Source of the DNA: Bacillota bacterium
GTDB taxonomy: Bacteria; Bacillota; Dethiobacteria; Dethiobacterales; Dethiobacteraceae
DNA length: 8,226 nt
NCBI GenBank assembly: GCA_024650095.1
Contig: JANKMV010000059.1
Span: forward strand, 1,257 to 9,482
Direction: 5' to 3'
The translations under genes were made by a program, and so were the position numbers. Each line of letters starts with the position of its first letter. Position 1 is the stretch's first letter. The notes beneath the pieces are model-generated. The model was not told the DNA's origin and ran no database searches. It saw only the letters and a program-made list of their open reading frames with translations. Below, piece after piece: positions 1 to 7,299 of this stretch.

Positions 1-829
1 AAAATGATGTATTATTGCGGGCAAAGCATGGAGATATTGGGCAGATGCCTGTAAGGGGACGCATCGTCCAACTACCCAAGCGCTGCGTCCACTTACGGCC
101 GAGATTGTCAACGACAATAACACTAGCTGCAATATCATTGACGCGGTGTCGGCGACGCAGATAGATTTCTTCCCGCAGTGACCGTGGTTGTGCGTTATGA
201 CAAAGGGCGACTTCTGCATCCCCTTCTAAAATTAAGAGAGCATCTCCCCGACCCATGCCAGAGGCAACCAACTGATCAAGACCTACTTGTAGCTGCGGGT
301 CTGCATTTCCTACAGTGGCACTATCAACGGCTGAGATTAACTCAGTGATCCCTTTTTTCTTAGTGGCTACGGTAGGGATAACGGGTACACCCAACAAACT
401 TTGTAGCGAAGCCAAGTCAATGTGCACTCCGTGCTCTTCCGCTTCATCCATCATATTAAGTGCTACGATCGTGGGGATGCCCATGTCGATAACCTGAAGC
501 GTTAAAAAAAGATCACGCTCCATATGAAGTGCATCTACAATATTAATGACAACATCAGCGTGCATAATGATGTCACGCGCTACTCGTTCTTCATCATTAA
601 AAGAAGAAACGCCATAAACACCGGGTGTATCTAAAAGTATATCCTCCCCGTAGGGCGCCTGCTGAATTTCAATCGTTGTCCCCGGAAAGTTAGAAACATC
701 CACATAACGTCCTGTTAAAGCATTAAAAAAGACCGATTTACCCACGTTGGGGTTACCGACAAGCACAATGCTACGTTTTCCTGCCGGTATTTCTATGGTT
801 TCAGCTACATTATGACAATGATTACTCAT
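1..829 (-). CDS. feoB: Ferrous iron transport protein B, N-terminal part (cut by left edge)
   Basis: FeoB is the inner-membrane Fe(II) transporter: a cytosolic GTPase domain followed by a helical spacer and a membrane permease. Only the first 276 residues are present. The G-protein motifs are visible: G1 GNPNVGKS (residues 25-32), G2 in SNFPGTT (46-52), G3 DTPG (67-70), G4 NMMD (125-128), and a weaker G5 region near 153-160. A charged helical spacer follows (about 180-255), ending in a stretch (RPLTGI) typical of the approach to the first membrane helix. The ATG at 829 has an AGGTG ribosome site a few bases upstream and lies 24 nt after feoA, so the two are co-transcribed. The N-terminus MSNHCH carries a His/Cys cluster that could bind metal, though this is speculative. 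The frame stays open to base 1, but the last 15 or so residues no longer look like FeoB (see findings). Family assignment is very sure. Confidence 0.95.
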   Translation of the reverse strand, partial: MSNHCHNVAETIEIPAGKRSIVLVGNPNVGKSVFFNALTGRYVDVSNFPGTTIEIQQAPYGEDILLDTPGVYGVSSFNDEERVARDIIMHADVVINIVDALHMERDLFLTLQVIDMGIPTIVALNMMDEAEEHGVHIDLASLQSLLGVPVIPTVATKKKGITELISAVDSATVGNADPQLQVGLDQLVASGMGRGDALLILEGDAEVALCHNAQPRSLREEIYLRRRHRVNDIAASVIVVDNLGRKWTQRLGSWTMRPLTGICPISPCFARNNTSF

Positions 830-853
830 GATTGCACCTATTTGCTTCTATCA

Positions 854-1078
854 TTAGGCAGAAGCAACCTTTACCGTTATTTTTTCCGCAAGACCTCGTC
901 CTATGGCTAATTCCTGCCACCCCTTGCTGATCACAATGGGGCCTGCAGGCAACTTTTCCGCACATAATACCACTGTGCCTTCACAAACGCCGAAACGAAT
1001 CGCTTGTGCACGCACCTGCTCATCCGGAATTTTGCAAATTTCTATTCTTTGACCACGCTTTACTTTATCGAGTGTCAT
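854..1078 (-). CDS. feoA: Ferrous iron transport protein A
   Basis: This encodes a 74-residue protein with the FeoA pattern: an opening L-x(2)-V-x(2)-G turn, a central RAQAIRFGVCEGTVV segment, a GPIVISKG turn, and a closing hydrophobic strand (AEKITVKV). Together these predict the small SH3-like beta barrel. FeoA is a cytosolic partner of FeoB and is thought to modulate its transport or GTPase activity. The frame can be extended to an ATG at 1108, but the internal ATG at 1078 is preferred. It has a GGAGGT ribosome site 5 nt upstream, the FeoA fold begins immediately after it, and the longer version would be translated through a Fur-box-like operator. It is followed by feoB after 24 nt, and the upstream operators point to iron repression by Fur. 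Confidence 0.93.
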   Translation of the reverse strand: MTLDKVKRGQRIEICKIPDEQVRAQAIRFGVCEGTVVLCAEKLPAGPIVISKGWQELAIGRGLAEKITVKVASA

Positions 1079-1083
1079 GATGC

Positions 1084-1089
1084 ACCTCC
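1084..1089 (-). promoter_or_regulatory. Ribosome binding site of feoA
   Basis: The minus strand reads GGAGGT followed by a 5-nt spacer (GCATC) and the ATG at 1078. This site decides the start in favour of the shorter FeoA form. Confidence 0.8.
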
Positions 1090-1092
1090 AGA

Positions 1093-1107
1093 TGATAATG
1101 ATTCTCA
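1093..1107 (-). promoter_or_regulatory. Fur box 1 (leader of feoAB)
   Basis: The minus strand reads TGAGAATCATTATCA. Against the 7-1-7 Fur consensus TGATAATNATTATCA it matches 13 of 14 defined positions. It lies just upstream of the feoA ribosome site, inside the predicted 5' leader at about +47 to +61. Bound Fe-Fur here could block elongating polymerase or strengthen repression from the upstream site. The match is read directly from the sequence; Fur binding is inferred from the consensus and the gene it precedes. Confidence 0.8.
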
Positions 1108-1140
1108 TTTAAGTATAAAAAGAAAAAACTTCTTCCTAAT

Positions 1141-1155
1141 TGAGATCTATTCTCA
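1141..1155 (-). promoter_or_regulatory. Fur box 2 overlapping the feoAB transcription start
   Basis: The minus strand reads TGAGAATAGATCTCA, matching 11 of 14 defined positions of the 7-1-7 Fur consensus. It sits within a perfect 8-bp inverted repeat (arms 1138-1145 and 1151-1158, AATTGAGA against TCTCAATT, 5-nt centre). The expected transcription start from the predicted promoter falls at about 1153-1154, inside this site, which is the classical position for repression. In the transcript the same repeat could form a short 5' hairpin. Confidence 0.65.
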
Positions 1156-1160
1156 ATTCA

Positions 1161-1189
1161 ATAATATAGGAAAACAAAACAATCGTCAA
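1161..1189 (-). promoter_or_regulatory. Predicted sigma-70/sigma-A promoter of feoAB
   Basis: On the minus strand there is a -35 TTGACG (1184-1189), a 17-nt spacer, and a -10 TATTAT (1161-1166), each close to consensus. It lies directly downstream of holA and points into feoA, giving a leader of about 75 nt. The two Fur-box-like sites lie downstream and around the start, so the operon should be on under iron starvation. Confidence 0.72.
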
Positions 1190-1211
1190 GCTTTTTCTGC
1201 CATTCTTTTTT

Positions 1212-2252
1212 CTAACTAATGCTTGTAACATTAATTCCCAAGGCTACCACCAGTGTTTCCATCGCTAGAACCGGTTCAATGCGACCTTGTTTAATATCCA
1301 ACTCGCAGCGTAACAGTAATGCCACAGCTCGTGTGATACGGGCATCATCGATACGTCGTGCTTGCGCTATTAGCTTTTCTGCCGCATATGGATGGATGGA
1401 AAGTGCAGCTGCCAAATTTTGTTCCCCTGTGGCAAGCCGTTCTTTTGCTTCCCCTAATAAACGAAATTGACGAACTACCATACTTAAGACACGTAGTGGC
1501 GGCTCACCCATGACCAAAAGATCTTTTAGCAAAGCCATAGCCACTGATGTTTTTCCATAGACTACGGCATCGATTAAAGCAAAGATATCAGCTTGGGCGC
1601 CCCGTACTGTGACAGCAAGGATGCTGTCCTCATCGATTTCCTTTTGTGCACCAAGATAGGTTGTAAGTTTATCTAGTTCAGACGCTAAATTACGTAAATC
1701 ATGACCGGCACGGTTTAAAAAAAGCTGTAGCACACTGGTGGAAGCTTTTTTTTCCCTCAGGGCAACCTGTTCCTGCAGCCACGCCAAGAGTGCTGTCGCT
1801 TTTAAGGGGTCAAAATGGTATACGGCGCCTGTGGCAGTCAGTTCTTTGACAAGTTTTAATGAATGAACTGTATCCGGTGCACAAAATACGACACAGGAAT
1901 CCGTATTCTCATTTTGCTGATATGAAAGCAAGCGCTTGACGGTATCTTTTTCTAGACGGTTTCCTTTAGAGAAATACGGTGCTGCTGTAACAACAATGAG
2001 ACGGCTCTGCCCGAAGAGTGAAACTGTGTCCACCATATCTAAGACCGCATCAAGGGTTGTATCCATCCCCGAAACTCGACTACAACTTGTGTCTGCTAGC
2101 CCTTGCGGTAACAAAAACTCGCCTAATGAAGCGAGAGCCTCTTCAAGTAAAAAGTCTTCTTGACCACAAAACAGATAGACGGGCCGCCTTGTGCCCGTGT
2201 TAATTTCACGTGTAAGCCGTGTGGTATCCAATAGTTGCCTGTCTTTGCGCAT
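1212..2252 (-). CDS. holA: DNA polymerase III subunit delta
   Basis: The delta subunit of the clamp loader opens the beta sliding clamp during DNA replication. The 346-residue length is normal for the family. The N-terminal AAA+-like domain begins with RPVYLFCGQEDFLLEEAL (about residues 22-40). The middle shows the characteristic DLRNLASELDKL segment (about 186-197). The C-terminal collar domain is recognisable from DIFALIDAV (about 222-230) through QFRLLGEAKERL and HPYAAEKLIAQARR to CELDIKQGRIEP near the end. The ATG at 2252 has an AAGGTGA ribosome site upstream. In many Bacillota holA sits beside comEC and rpsT. Here it lies between an alpha-glucan operon (78-nt gap upstream) and feoAB (its own promoter follows), so it may be read partly from the glucan operon, since no clear terminator separates them. 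Confidence 0.93.
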   Translation of the reverse strand: MRKDRQLLDTTRLTREINTGTRRPVYLFCGQEDFLLEEALASLGEFLLPQGLADTSCSRVSGMDTTLDAVLDMVDTVSLFGQSRLIVVTAAPYFSKGNRLEKDTVKRLLSYQQNENTDSCVVFCAPDTVHSLKLVKELTATGAVYHFDPLKATALLAWLQEQVALREKKASTSVLQLFLNRAGHDLRNLASELDKLTTYLGAQKEIDEDSILAVTVRGAQADIFALIDAVVYGKTSVAMALLKDLLVMGEPPLRVLSMVVRQFRLLGEAKERLATGEQNLAAALSIHPYAAEKLIAQARRIDDARITRAVALLLRCELDIKQGRIEPVLAMETLVVALGINVTSIS

Positions 2253-2330
2253 TATTCATCACCTTGTTTACATATTCTATCAAGGTTTTAATTCCACGCT
2301 ACGACAGACGTTTCCTTCATCAAACAGAAT

Positions 2331-4028
2331 TTATGTTTTTGTTTGGACCATGGCTGCGGGTCCCGCCAATGGATCTTCGATCCAACAAGCTTCGCCGTGC
2401 TGAGGGTGTATGACCGCCTCTGTTAGTGAAGGGGGGATTGCTTGCCCACATTCACGATACACGTTAACTAAATGCTTGCGAAAAAGTGCTTCAAACGGGG
2501 CTGCCATATAGTATGGCATACTATCCACCCACCAGGTATAGTCGCTTCCTTCAGCAATGAGTAAATTCTCCTTCGCGCGCATTAACTGCTGCGGGTCGAT
2601 GGTCCCCCTGACTTGTTCTAGCATCTGTCGTGCCCTCAGTAGCATCTGCCACAGATGATTTTTATTTTCACTACCAATCCAACGGGTCAAGCTATGATCA
2701 ACCCATGAACCAGAAAATATTTCATTTAGCTGTCGTTGGGGGGGATGCTCCCGTAAAAAATCGGCAACTGTTACGGTCTGCAGGAGTGTTTGCTGTGAGA
2801 GTTGACTGTAAAGTTTATGTAAAAATTCATTTTTATCGTTGGGATACCATTCCCACGCATTTTCACCGTCGAGTGCTAGAGTCACTAAATGGGGTCCCTC
2901 ACATGTAGATACTGCTTCTCGTATTTTATGAAAACGATGGACCAAGTCATCCACAGCATGATTAATATTCATCTGGTGATAAACAAAACCAATACGGTCC
3001 GAAAGATGATGATCACGAAAGATCATGGCAATTTCTTTAGCCCCCATTTTTACTCGATAGGGGCGATATAGTTCATCCGCATTTAGTACATGACCAAAAC
3101 CATCACGATAAAATTCAATATGTAAGGACCGTGCCAAAATATCTTCGTCTGTCACCGTCCAAGAAAAACCGTGGTCACTGAACATTGCTAGTGTTTCTGG
3201 GCTTACGGCTTGTTCAGGAGGCCAAACACCATGTGGATAAGTGGCAAAGTTATGGCGAAATTGATTAATGGCTCGCATGGTTTGTTCCGCAGCATCTTCT
3301 GGGTAACTATACGTCTGGGGGAGATGTAAACCTGGCGTTGCTCGCTGAGCACTGCGTGTATCGATTAATAAAGGCATAATGGGATGGTAGTAGGGTGTGG
3401 TGATGAGTTCAATTTGTCCACTATCAGCAAGTTCTCGATGTATGGGTACGACTTGCCGGATAATCTCCCATTGCTTCTGTAAGACAAGCTGTTTATCTTC
3501 TTCATCGAAGTGCTTCCCTTTACTTTGTAACGCTTTTAAGTCGGGATCTTCCTCTCTAACTTCGGGATCAATCCAAGCTAAATTAAACCATACTTGTAGA
3601 TCAAGATAATCTTGATCTGTGTACTGCGCCAGTGCCGACTCTACAGAGGTAGGCTCCTTGCAGCGGCCCTGCTTATCTAATAGTTCCTGGTAGCGGGGCC
3701 ATAATGCAATCACACGCTCCCAGTGAATATCGAAATAATGTTGCAATAGAAAGCGTTTTTCCTCCCTCGTTAGTTGGGCTACCGGCTTCATCACTCGTAG
3801 ATAATAATCATCTGCACCCTTTAGATAGTCCTCCAATTGTGCCACCAGGGATGGGGTTAAATTAAATGTCTGCCGAATTTTTGGGTAGTGGCGTAAGATC
3901 GCGGCCATCTGGTAATAATCTTTTGTCGCATGCAGACGTACCCAAGGCATGATATACTCTTTTTTTACCGTGTCTTGGTAAAAAGGTTGATGCTGGTTCC
4001 AAACAAAAGCAATATATAAGGGTTTCAT
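2331..4028 (-). CDS. GH57 glycoside hydrolase, amylase/amylopullulanase-like
   Basis: This is a 565-residue protein of glycoside hydrolase family 57, predicted to cleave alpha-glucan chains (alpha-1,4 and perhaps alpha-1,6 bonds) with retention of configuration. Conserved regions run in order: HQPFY (13-17), IELITTPYYHPIMPLL (206-221), HGVWPPEQAVS with probable nucleophile Glu272, FRDHHLSDRIGF (337-348), and LALDGENAWEWYPND with probable acid/base Asp387. The set best resembles the catalytic domain of thermophile amylopullulanases, but without their signal peptide and long C-terminal modules, so a cytoplasmic enzyme is expected. The frame extends to 4112, but the ATG at 4028 is chosen: it has GGAGGT 6 nt upstream, the protein then starts with the first GH57 strand, and it overlaps the upstream stop as TAATG, implying translational coupling. 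Exact bond specificity cannot be read from sequence; an alpha-amylase or debranching role are both possible. Confidence 0.88.
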   Translation of the reverse strand: MKPLYIAFVWNQHQPFYQDTVKKEYIMPWVRLHATKDYYQMAAILRHYPKIRQTFNLTPSLVAQLEDYLKGADDYYLRVMKPVAQLTREEKRFLLQHYFDIHWERVIALWPRYQELLDKQGRCKEPTSVESALAQYTDQDYLDLQVWFNLAWIDPEVREEDPDLKALQSKGKHFDEEDKQLVLQKQWEIIRQVVPIHRELADSGQIELITTPYYHPIMPLLIDTRSAQRATPGLHLPQTYSYPEDAAEQTMRAINQFRHNFATYPHGVWPPEQAVSPETLAMFSDHGFSWTVTDEDILARSLHIEFYRDGFGHVLNADELYRPYRVKMGAKEIAMIFRDHHLSDRIGFVYHQMNINHAVDDLVHRFHKIREAVSTCEGPHLVTLALDGENAWEWYPNDKNEFLHKLYSQLSQQTLLQTVTVADFLREHPPQRQLNEIFSGSWVDHSLTRWIGSENKNHLWQMLLRARQMLEQVRGTIDPQQLMRAKENLLIAEGSDYTWWVDSMPYYMAAPFEALFRKHLVNVYRECGQAIPPSLTEAVIHPQHGEACWIEDPLAGPAAMVQTKT

Positions 4029-6088
4029 TAATGCACCTCCCGCACCAGTTCTTCTACTGACTGTGTAAATGCAACAGTCCAAGGCGTATGTGGTAATAAC
4101 GTAACGTCCCACTTCGGCAAGATCGTAGATCCCTGGTACACACGTTCCATTCCCTCTTCCGATTGTGAAACCGTCTCAATGGGCATCCGCCAAACGGTAG
4201 TAGGTCGAGCAAAGCGAAACATGGAGGAAATACCTAGATATTCATCCACTAAACCAAAATGAGTTACGTTAGTCATACTACCCCGACTATCAAGATGCCT
4301 ATCATTTAATGTATGTCCAGGCACACTATAATAACGGTCGGGCGCATGACCGGCCAAGAAATTTATATTAAATTCTACAGCAAAGCAAGCTTCTAGCGTT
4401 TCGCTGCCTTCATTCGTCAAACGATACTGATAGTGTAGCTTCCCAGATTGCGGCTGGTATGTTACTATTTTTTTGATGGATACCGGCCACAACCCTTCTC
4501 CAAGACACACCTCACCTGTGCGTACTAGCTCCACCTGCGCACTTTCATCGGCCACTGCTGATAGTAGCTGATAGCGCCCACTCACAAAATCTCCGGCCTC
4601 CGCTTCACTCAATTTTGCAAGTTCAACCTCGCGCGGATAAAAATGATCCAGTAGGGAAGTTCGACGATATGCATCATAGAACAGTAGGTGCTCTAAGCCC
4701 GCTTCCTTGACACGGGTAATATGATGAATGGTTTTAACCTCATCTGTGGCACATACTCCTTGCGCTTGTTCATAAATGTTACAATGATAAGGTTCTTCTC
4801 GCCGTGTTAAGACGTCTAAAAGATTAAATGAGCGTGGTTTAAAATCAAGCTCCAAAAGTGAGCCACCCTGGGCTGGAGCCAAGACGAATCCCAGCTCAGG
4901 CCCAGTCACCACCACTTCTTCAGCTCCATCATAATCAAAATCTTTCTGCTCTAATTCAAGCCAAGGTTCCTTGTCATGCAAAACCCGATCTATGATGCCC
5001 TCAGCCGCAAGGAGGCGACAGTAGAGAGCAGAACGCAGGAAGTTAAGATAGAGCCCACCAAAGACTCCATGCCAGTATGCACAGTTGCACTGACCTGCCC
5101 ATACGTATTCTTTCGCTTCCTTCTTTTGCGGACCATCCTCGAGTTGCTCTAGCTTTGCTCGCACATGAAGCATCTTTTTATGAATTTGATTGCTCTCTGG
5201 GTAGAGAACAAAAAAATTACGCCAATAGCCACCCGACCACTCCATCATTTCTCTGTAGGATCCTGTGGGAAGATAAACCCTGCCCGCAGGTTGATGGTGA
5301 CTATAGTACTCCTGAAACGTGGTGATATTGATCCAATCACTATTATCTCCCAACAGCGTAAAAAACCGTCGCAACCATTGCTCCTTATATACTAAATCTG
5401 CGGTTCCAGGCCAAGAGCCAAATTTCTCCCCGTCATCGGCCAGCACCACCACACGCTCTCCTGCTGGCGTAGCCATCTGTGCCAAATAGTCAATGGTTTC
5501 CTGTGGATCAGCAAAGGGAATGAGATATCGCATTTTTTCACTAATGGGGAAGATAAAAAGACGCTCTCCTGCTTCTTCTGTTAGATAGTACTGAAGCGTT
5601 TCTTCTTCCGTAAAGCCCACATTTTGAAAGTGTGCATCATCCAATACCGTATAACGGATTCCTGCCTCTGCTAGTGGGCGCGCAAGATGTGGCTCCCATA
5701 CACGCTCTGCCAACCACGCACCCGTTACCTCAACTTGAAAGTTTTCCTGTAGAAAGCGTGTTTGTTTCTCAATCTGTCCTACTTTATCATCATCAGGGAT
5801 CATGGCTAAAATCGGCTCGTAAAAGGCACCGCCCATAAGCTCTAGCTGCCCTGAAGCAGAGAGTTTACGTAATCGTGCCATAAAATCTGGGCGATTTTGC
5901 TCTATCCAGTGTAATAGAATGCCAGAATAATGCTGTACGACCTTGATTTTAGGAAATTGTTCCACTTCACAAATAAATGGTTCGTAGGCGACTTGATAAT
6001 TGTTAGCAAATACAGCGGGGAAGTTACCTTCCGGTTGATGATTATGTAGTGCCATGATAAAGTTTATGCGTTTGACTGATTGGCTCAT
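4028..6088 (-). CDS. GH57 4-alpha-glucanotransferase (amylomaltase-like)
   Basis: The 686-residue protein matches the Thermococcus litoralis-type 4-alpha-glucanotransferase of family GH57, which moves alpha-1,4-glucan segments between chains (disproportionation). Conserved regions are clear: HNHQPEGNF (15-23), LMGGAFYEPIL (84-94), GAWLAERVWEP with nucleophile Glu128, VVVLADDGEKFG with acid/base Asp219 (91 residues later, the same spacing as Glu123 and Asp214 in the T. litoralis enzyme), and QCNCAYWHGVFGGLYL (333-348). The C-terminal half (about 390-686) fits the middle and C-terminal beta-sandwich domains of this subgroup (Pfam AmyA-A_glucT_m and AmyA-gluTrfs_C). There is no signal peptide, so it is cytoplasmic. 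The ATG at 6088 follows GGAGGG, which overlaps the stop of the upstream gene 11 nt away. It is the central gene of a three-gene alpha-glucan operon. An alpha-amylase activity is the main alternative. Confidence 0.92.
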   Translation of the reverse strand: MSQSVKRINFIMALHNHQPEGNFPAVFANNYQVAYEPFICEVEQFPKIKVVQHYSGILLHWIEQNRPDFMARLRKLSASGQLELMGGAFYEPILAMIPDDDKVGQIEKQTRFLQENFQVEVTGAWLAERVWEPHLARPLAEAGIRYTVLDDAHFQNVGFTEEETLQYYLTEEAGERLFIFPISEKMRYLIPFADPQETIDYLAQMATPAGERVVVLADDGEKFGSWPGTADLVYKEQWLRRFFTLLGDNSDWINITTFQEYYSHHQPAGRVYLPTGSYREMMEWSGGYWRNFFVLYPESNQIHKKMLHVRAKLEQLEDGPQKKEAKEYVWAGQCNCAYWHGVFGGLYLNFLRSALYCRLLAAEGIIDRVLHDKEPWLELEQKDFDYDGAEEVVVTGPELGFVLAPAQGGSLLELDFKPRSFNLLDVLTRREEPYHCNIYEQAQGVCATDEVKTIHHITRVKEAGLEHLLFYDAYRRTSLLDHFYPREVELAKLSEAEAGDFVSGRYQLLSAVADESAQVELVRTGEVCLGEGLWPVSIKKIVTYQPQSGKLHYQYRLTNEGSETLEACFAVEFNINFLAGHAPDRYYSVPGHTLNDRHLDSRGSMTNVTHFGLVDEYLGISSMFRFARPTTVWRMPIETVSQSEEGMERVYQGSTILPKWDVTLLPHTPWTVAFTQSVEELVREVH
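4035..4040 (-). promoter_or_regulatory. Ribosome binding site of the second GH57 gene
   Basis: The minus strand reads GGAGGT, a 6-nt spacer, then ATG at 4028. It lies inside the last codons of the upstream glucanotransferase gene, fits the 1-nt TAATG overlap, and rules against the longer start at 4112. Confidence 0.8.
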
Positions 6089-6099
6089 ATTGCTCCCTC

Positions 6100-7299
6100 C
6101 TACACTAGCGGCGCTGGTGGTTGTTCCCCTTCTGTTATAAACGGTAGCCTCACAGGAGCAAAGCCACGATAAACCCGATCATAAAGAGGTGTGACAGCCT
6201 GCATGCTATAGTGGTCTCGAATTCGCATTGTTGCCCGCTGACGTAGCGCCTGCTGCCACTCAGGCCGCGTTTCCATGTCTACTTTTGCACGCTGCAATGT
6301 GGCAACCCAATCCTCTTCTTGATACAGATACCCTGTTGATTGTGTAGCCTGTAGAGCTTCATCATGGATAAGCTGAGTGGCAAATCCTTTTCTGGGCGCA
6401 ATGGGGATGCTACCCGCAGCCATGGCTGCGAGCAGTTTATCAGGTGGGCCTTCCTCTGCCACATAATAATCAGCACACTGTAACAGCTTGCGACGCTCTT
6501 CTCGTGTTAGATTGCCCATGGCTATCAATAAAAAGTCAGGCTCTAATTCTGCAGACAGATATCTTTTTTGCTCGCATGCCACTACAATTTTGTGTGCACA
6601 TCCTTGTTCTTGTAAGAATTCTTGTTTACGCATTAGACGTGACCCCTCTGCCGCTTGCGTAGCCCAATAGGACGTGTTGATGGAGGGGATACTTTCAACA
6701 TACTTGCCGGCATATGTACAAAAAAAAGAATTCCATAAACGGCTATCTCCTGTTTCATCGAGGAGATAGCTCGCCTTTGAGGCCGCCAACTGCTGATTTA
6801 AAACAAAATCACCCACAATAAATTGTTCCGCAGGAAAATGAAGATGCAACCCTGTAAATTCATGCTTTACTTGTTTTATTTCCACTCGCTCTCGGACAGA
6901 ATAAACAAAGGGAGTACGATAATACTGTTGGCAAAGAAGTGTAGCACAAACGTCTTCGGCATTGGTTAAGTGCAACAGATCTATTTTCTCTTCCCTTGCC
7001 AATAACTTGCCCATGATACCTGCAACGGTGGCGGCAAAGGGAACGGTTTCTGTGGCCGCAATGGAAAAAATCCGCACCGTTTCCCTGTGTTGCTCTGTCA
7101 CGACAACGGGCTGGAGCTGTCCCCCCACTACCACAAAAAATGAAGCAAAATGTGTGGGTCTTTGTTGAATTTTCATTGCGTCAACTGTGGTAAATATATC
7201 GCATTCAACGTTGTAGGTACTCAAAGCTTCGGCTAACTGTAAGAGGGTGCTGTTCGTATCTATGCCGTGTAATGTACGGCAAATTAATCCAACTCGCAC
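6100..7299 (-). CDS. GT-B glycosyltransferase-like protein (GT4/glycogen synthase-like) with altered EX7E motif
   Basis: The 399-residue protein has the outline of a GT-B glycosyltransferase. Its N-terminal Rossmann half starts MRVGLICRTL and contains IDLLHLTNAEDVCATLL (106-122). The linker IPSINTSYW (204-212) resembles the usual NGVD-type segment. The C-terminal half contains AEEGPPDKLLAAMAAGSIPI (281-300) and STGYLYQEEDW (321-331). In retaining GT4 enzymes the donor site has a Glu-x7-Glu pair; here the first Glu is Glu283, but the second position is Ala291 (codon GCA at 6429-6427). The glycine-rich N-terminal loop and the usual phosphate-binding Arg/Lys region are also poorly conserved. It may therefore be a non-canonical or inactive transferase. 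The GTG at 7299 is chosen because the only upstream in-frame ATG (7320) meets a stop; a GGGTG ribosome site precedes it. It heads the operon with the two GH57 genes, so a role in alpha-glucan synthesis or its control is inferred. Confidence 0.75.
   Translation of the reverse strand: MRVGLICRTLHGIDTNSTLLQLAEALSTYNVECDIFTTVDAMKIQQRPTHFASFFVVVGGQLQPVVVTEQHRETVRIFSIAATETVPFAATVAGIMGKLLAREEKIDLLHLTNAEDVCATLLCQQYYRTPFVYSVRERVEIKQVKHEFTGLHLHFPAEQFIVGDFVLNQQLAASKASYLLDETGDSRLWNSFFCTYAGKYVESIPSINTSYWATQAAEGSRLMRKQEFLQEQGCAHKIVVACEQKRYLSAELEPDFLLIAMGNLTREERRKLLQCADYYVAEEGPPDKLLAAMAAGSIPIAPRKGFATQLIHDEALQATQSTGYLYQEEDWVATLQRAKVDMETRPEWQQALRQRATMRIRDHYSMQAVTPLYDRVYRGFAPVRLPFITEGEQPPAPLV

Noticed and set aside
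315..497. Plus-strand open frames inside feoB, holA and the GH57 genes (for example 315-497, 1219-1470, 2630-2908, 5077-5325).
   Set aside because: They are antisense to well-supported conserved genes, show no family-like sequence, and were not seen to have good ribosome sites.
1079..1108. A longer FeoA starting at the ATG at 1108.
   Set aside because: It would place coding sequence over the Fur-box-like operator and the GGAGGT site; the internal ATG at 1078 has ideal spacing.
1112..1117. A second possible -10 (TATACT on the minus strand) in the feoAB leader.
   Set aside because: There is no acceptable -35 at 16-18 nt, and the upstream TTGACG/TATTAT pair explains the operon better.
2253..2330. 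A possible transcription terminator or holA promoter in the 78-nt gap after the GH57 operon.
   Set aside because: Only a short, imperfect ACG/CGT-type repeat is seen, without a strong stem or a T tract. A TAGAAT-like -10 exists near the holA start but has no convincing -35.
4029..4112. A 28-residue N-terminal extension of the second GH57 protein, using the ATG at 4112.
   Set aside because: The extension overlaps the upstream glucanotransferase gene, has no GH57-like content (Cys- and Tyr-rich), and a strong GGAGGT site precedes the ATG at 4028, where the GH57 fold begins.
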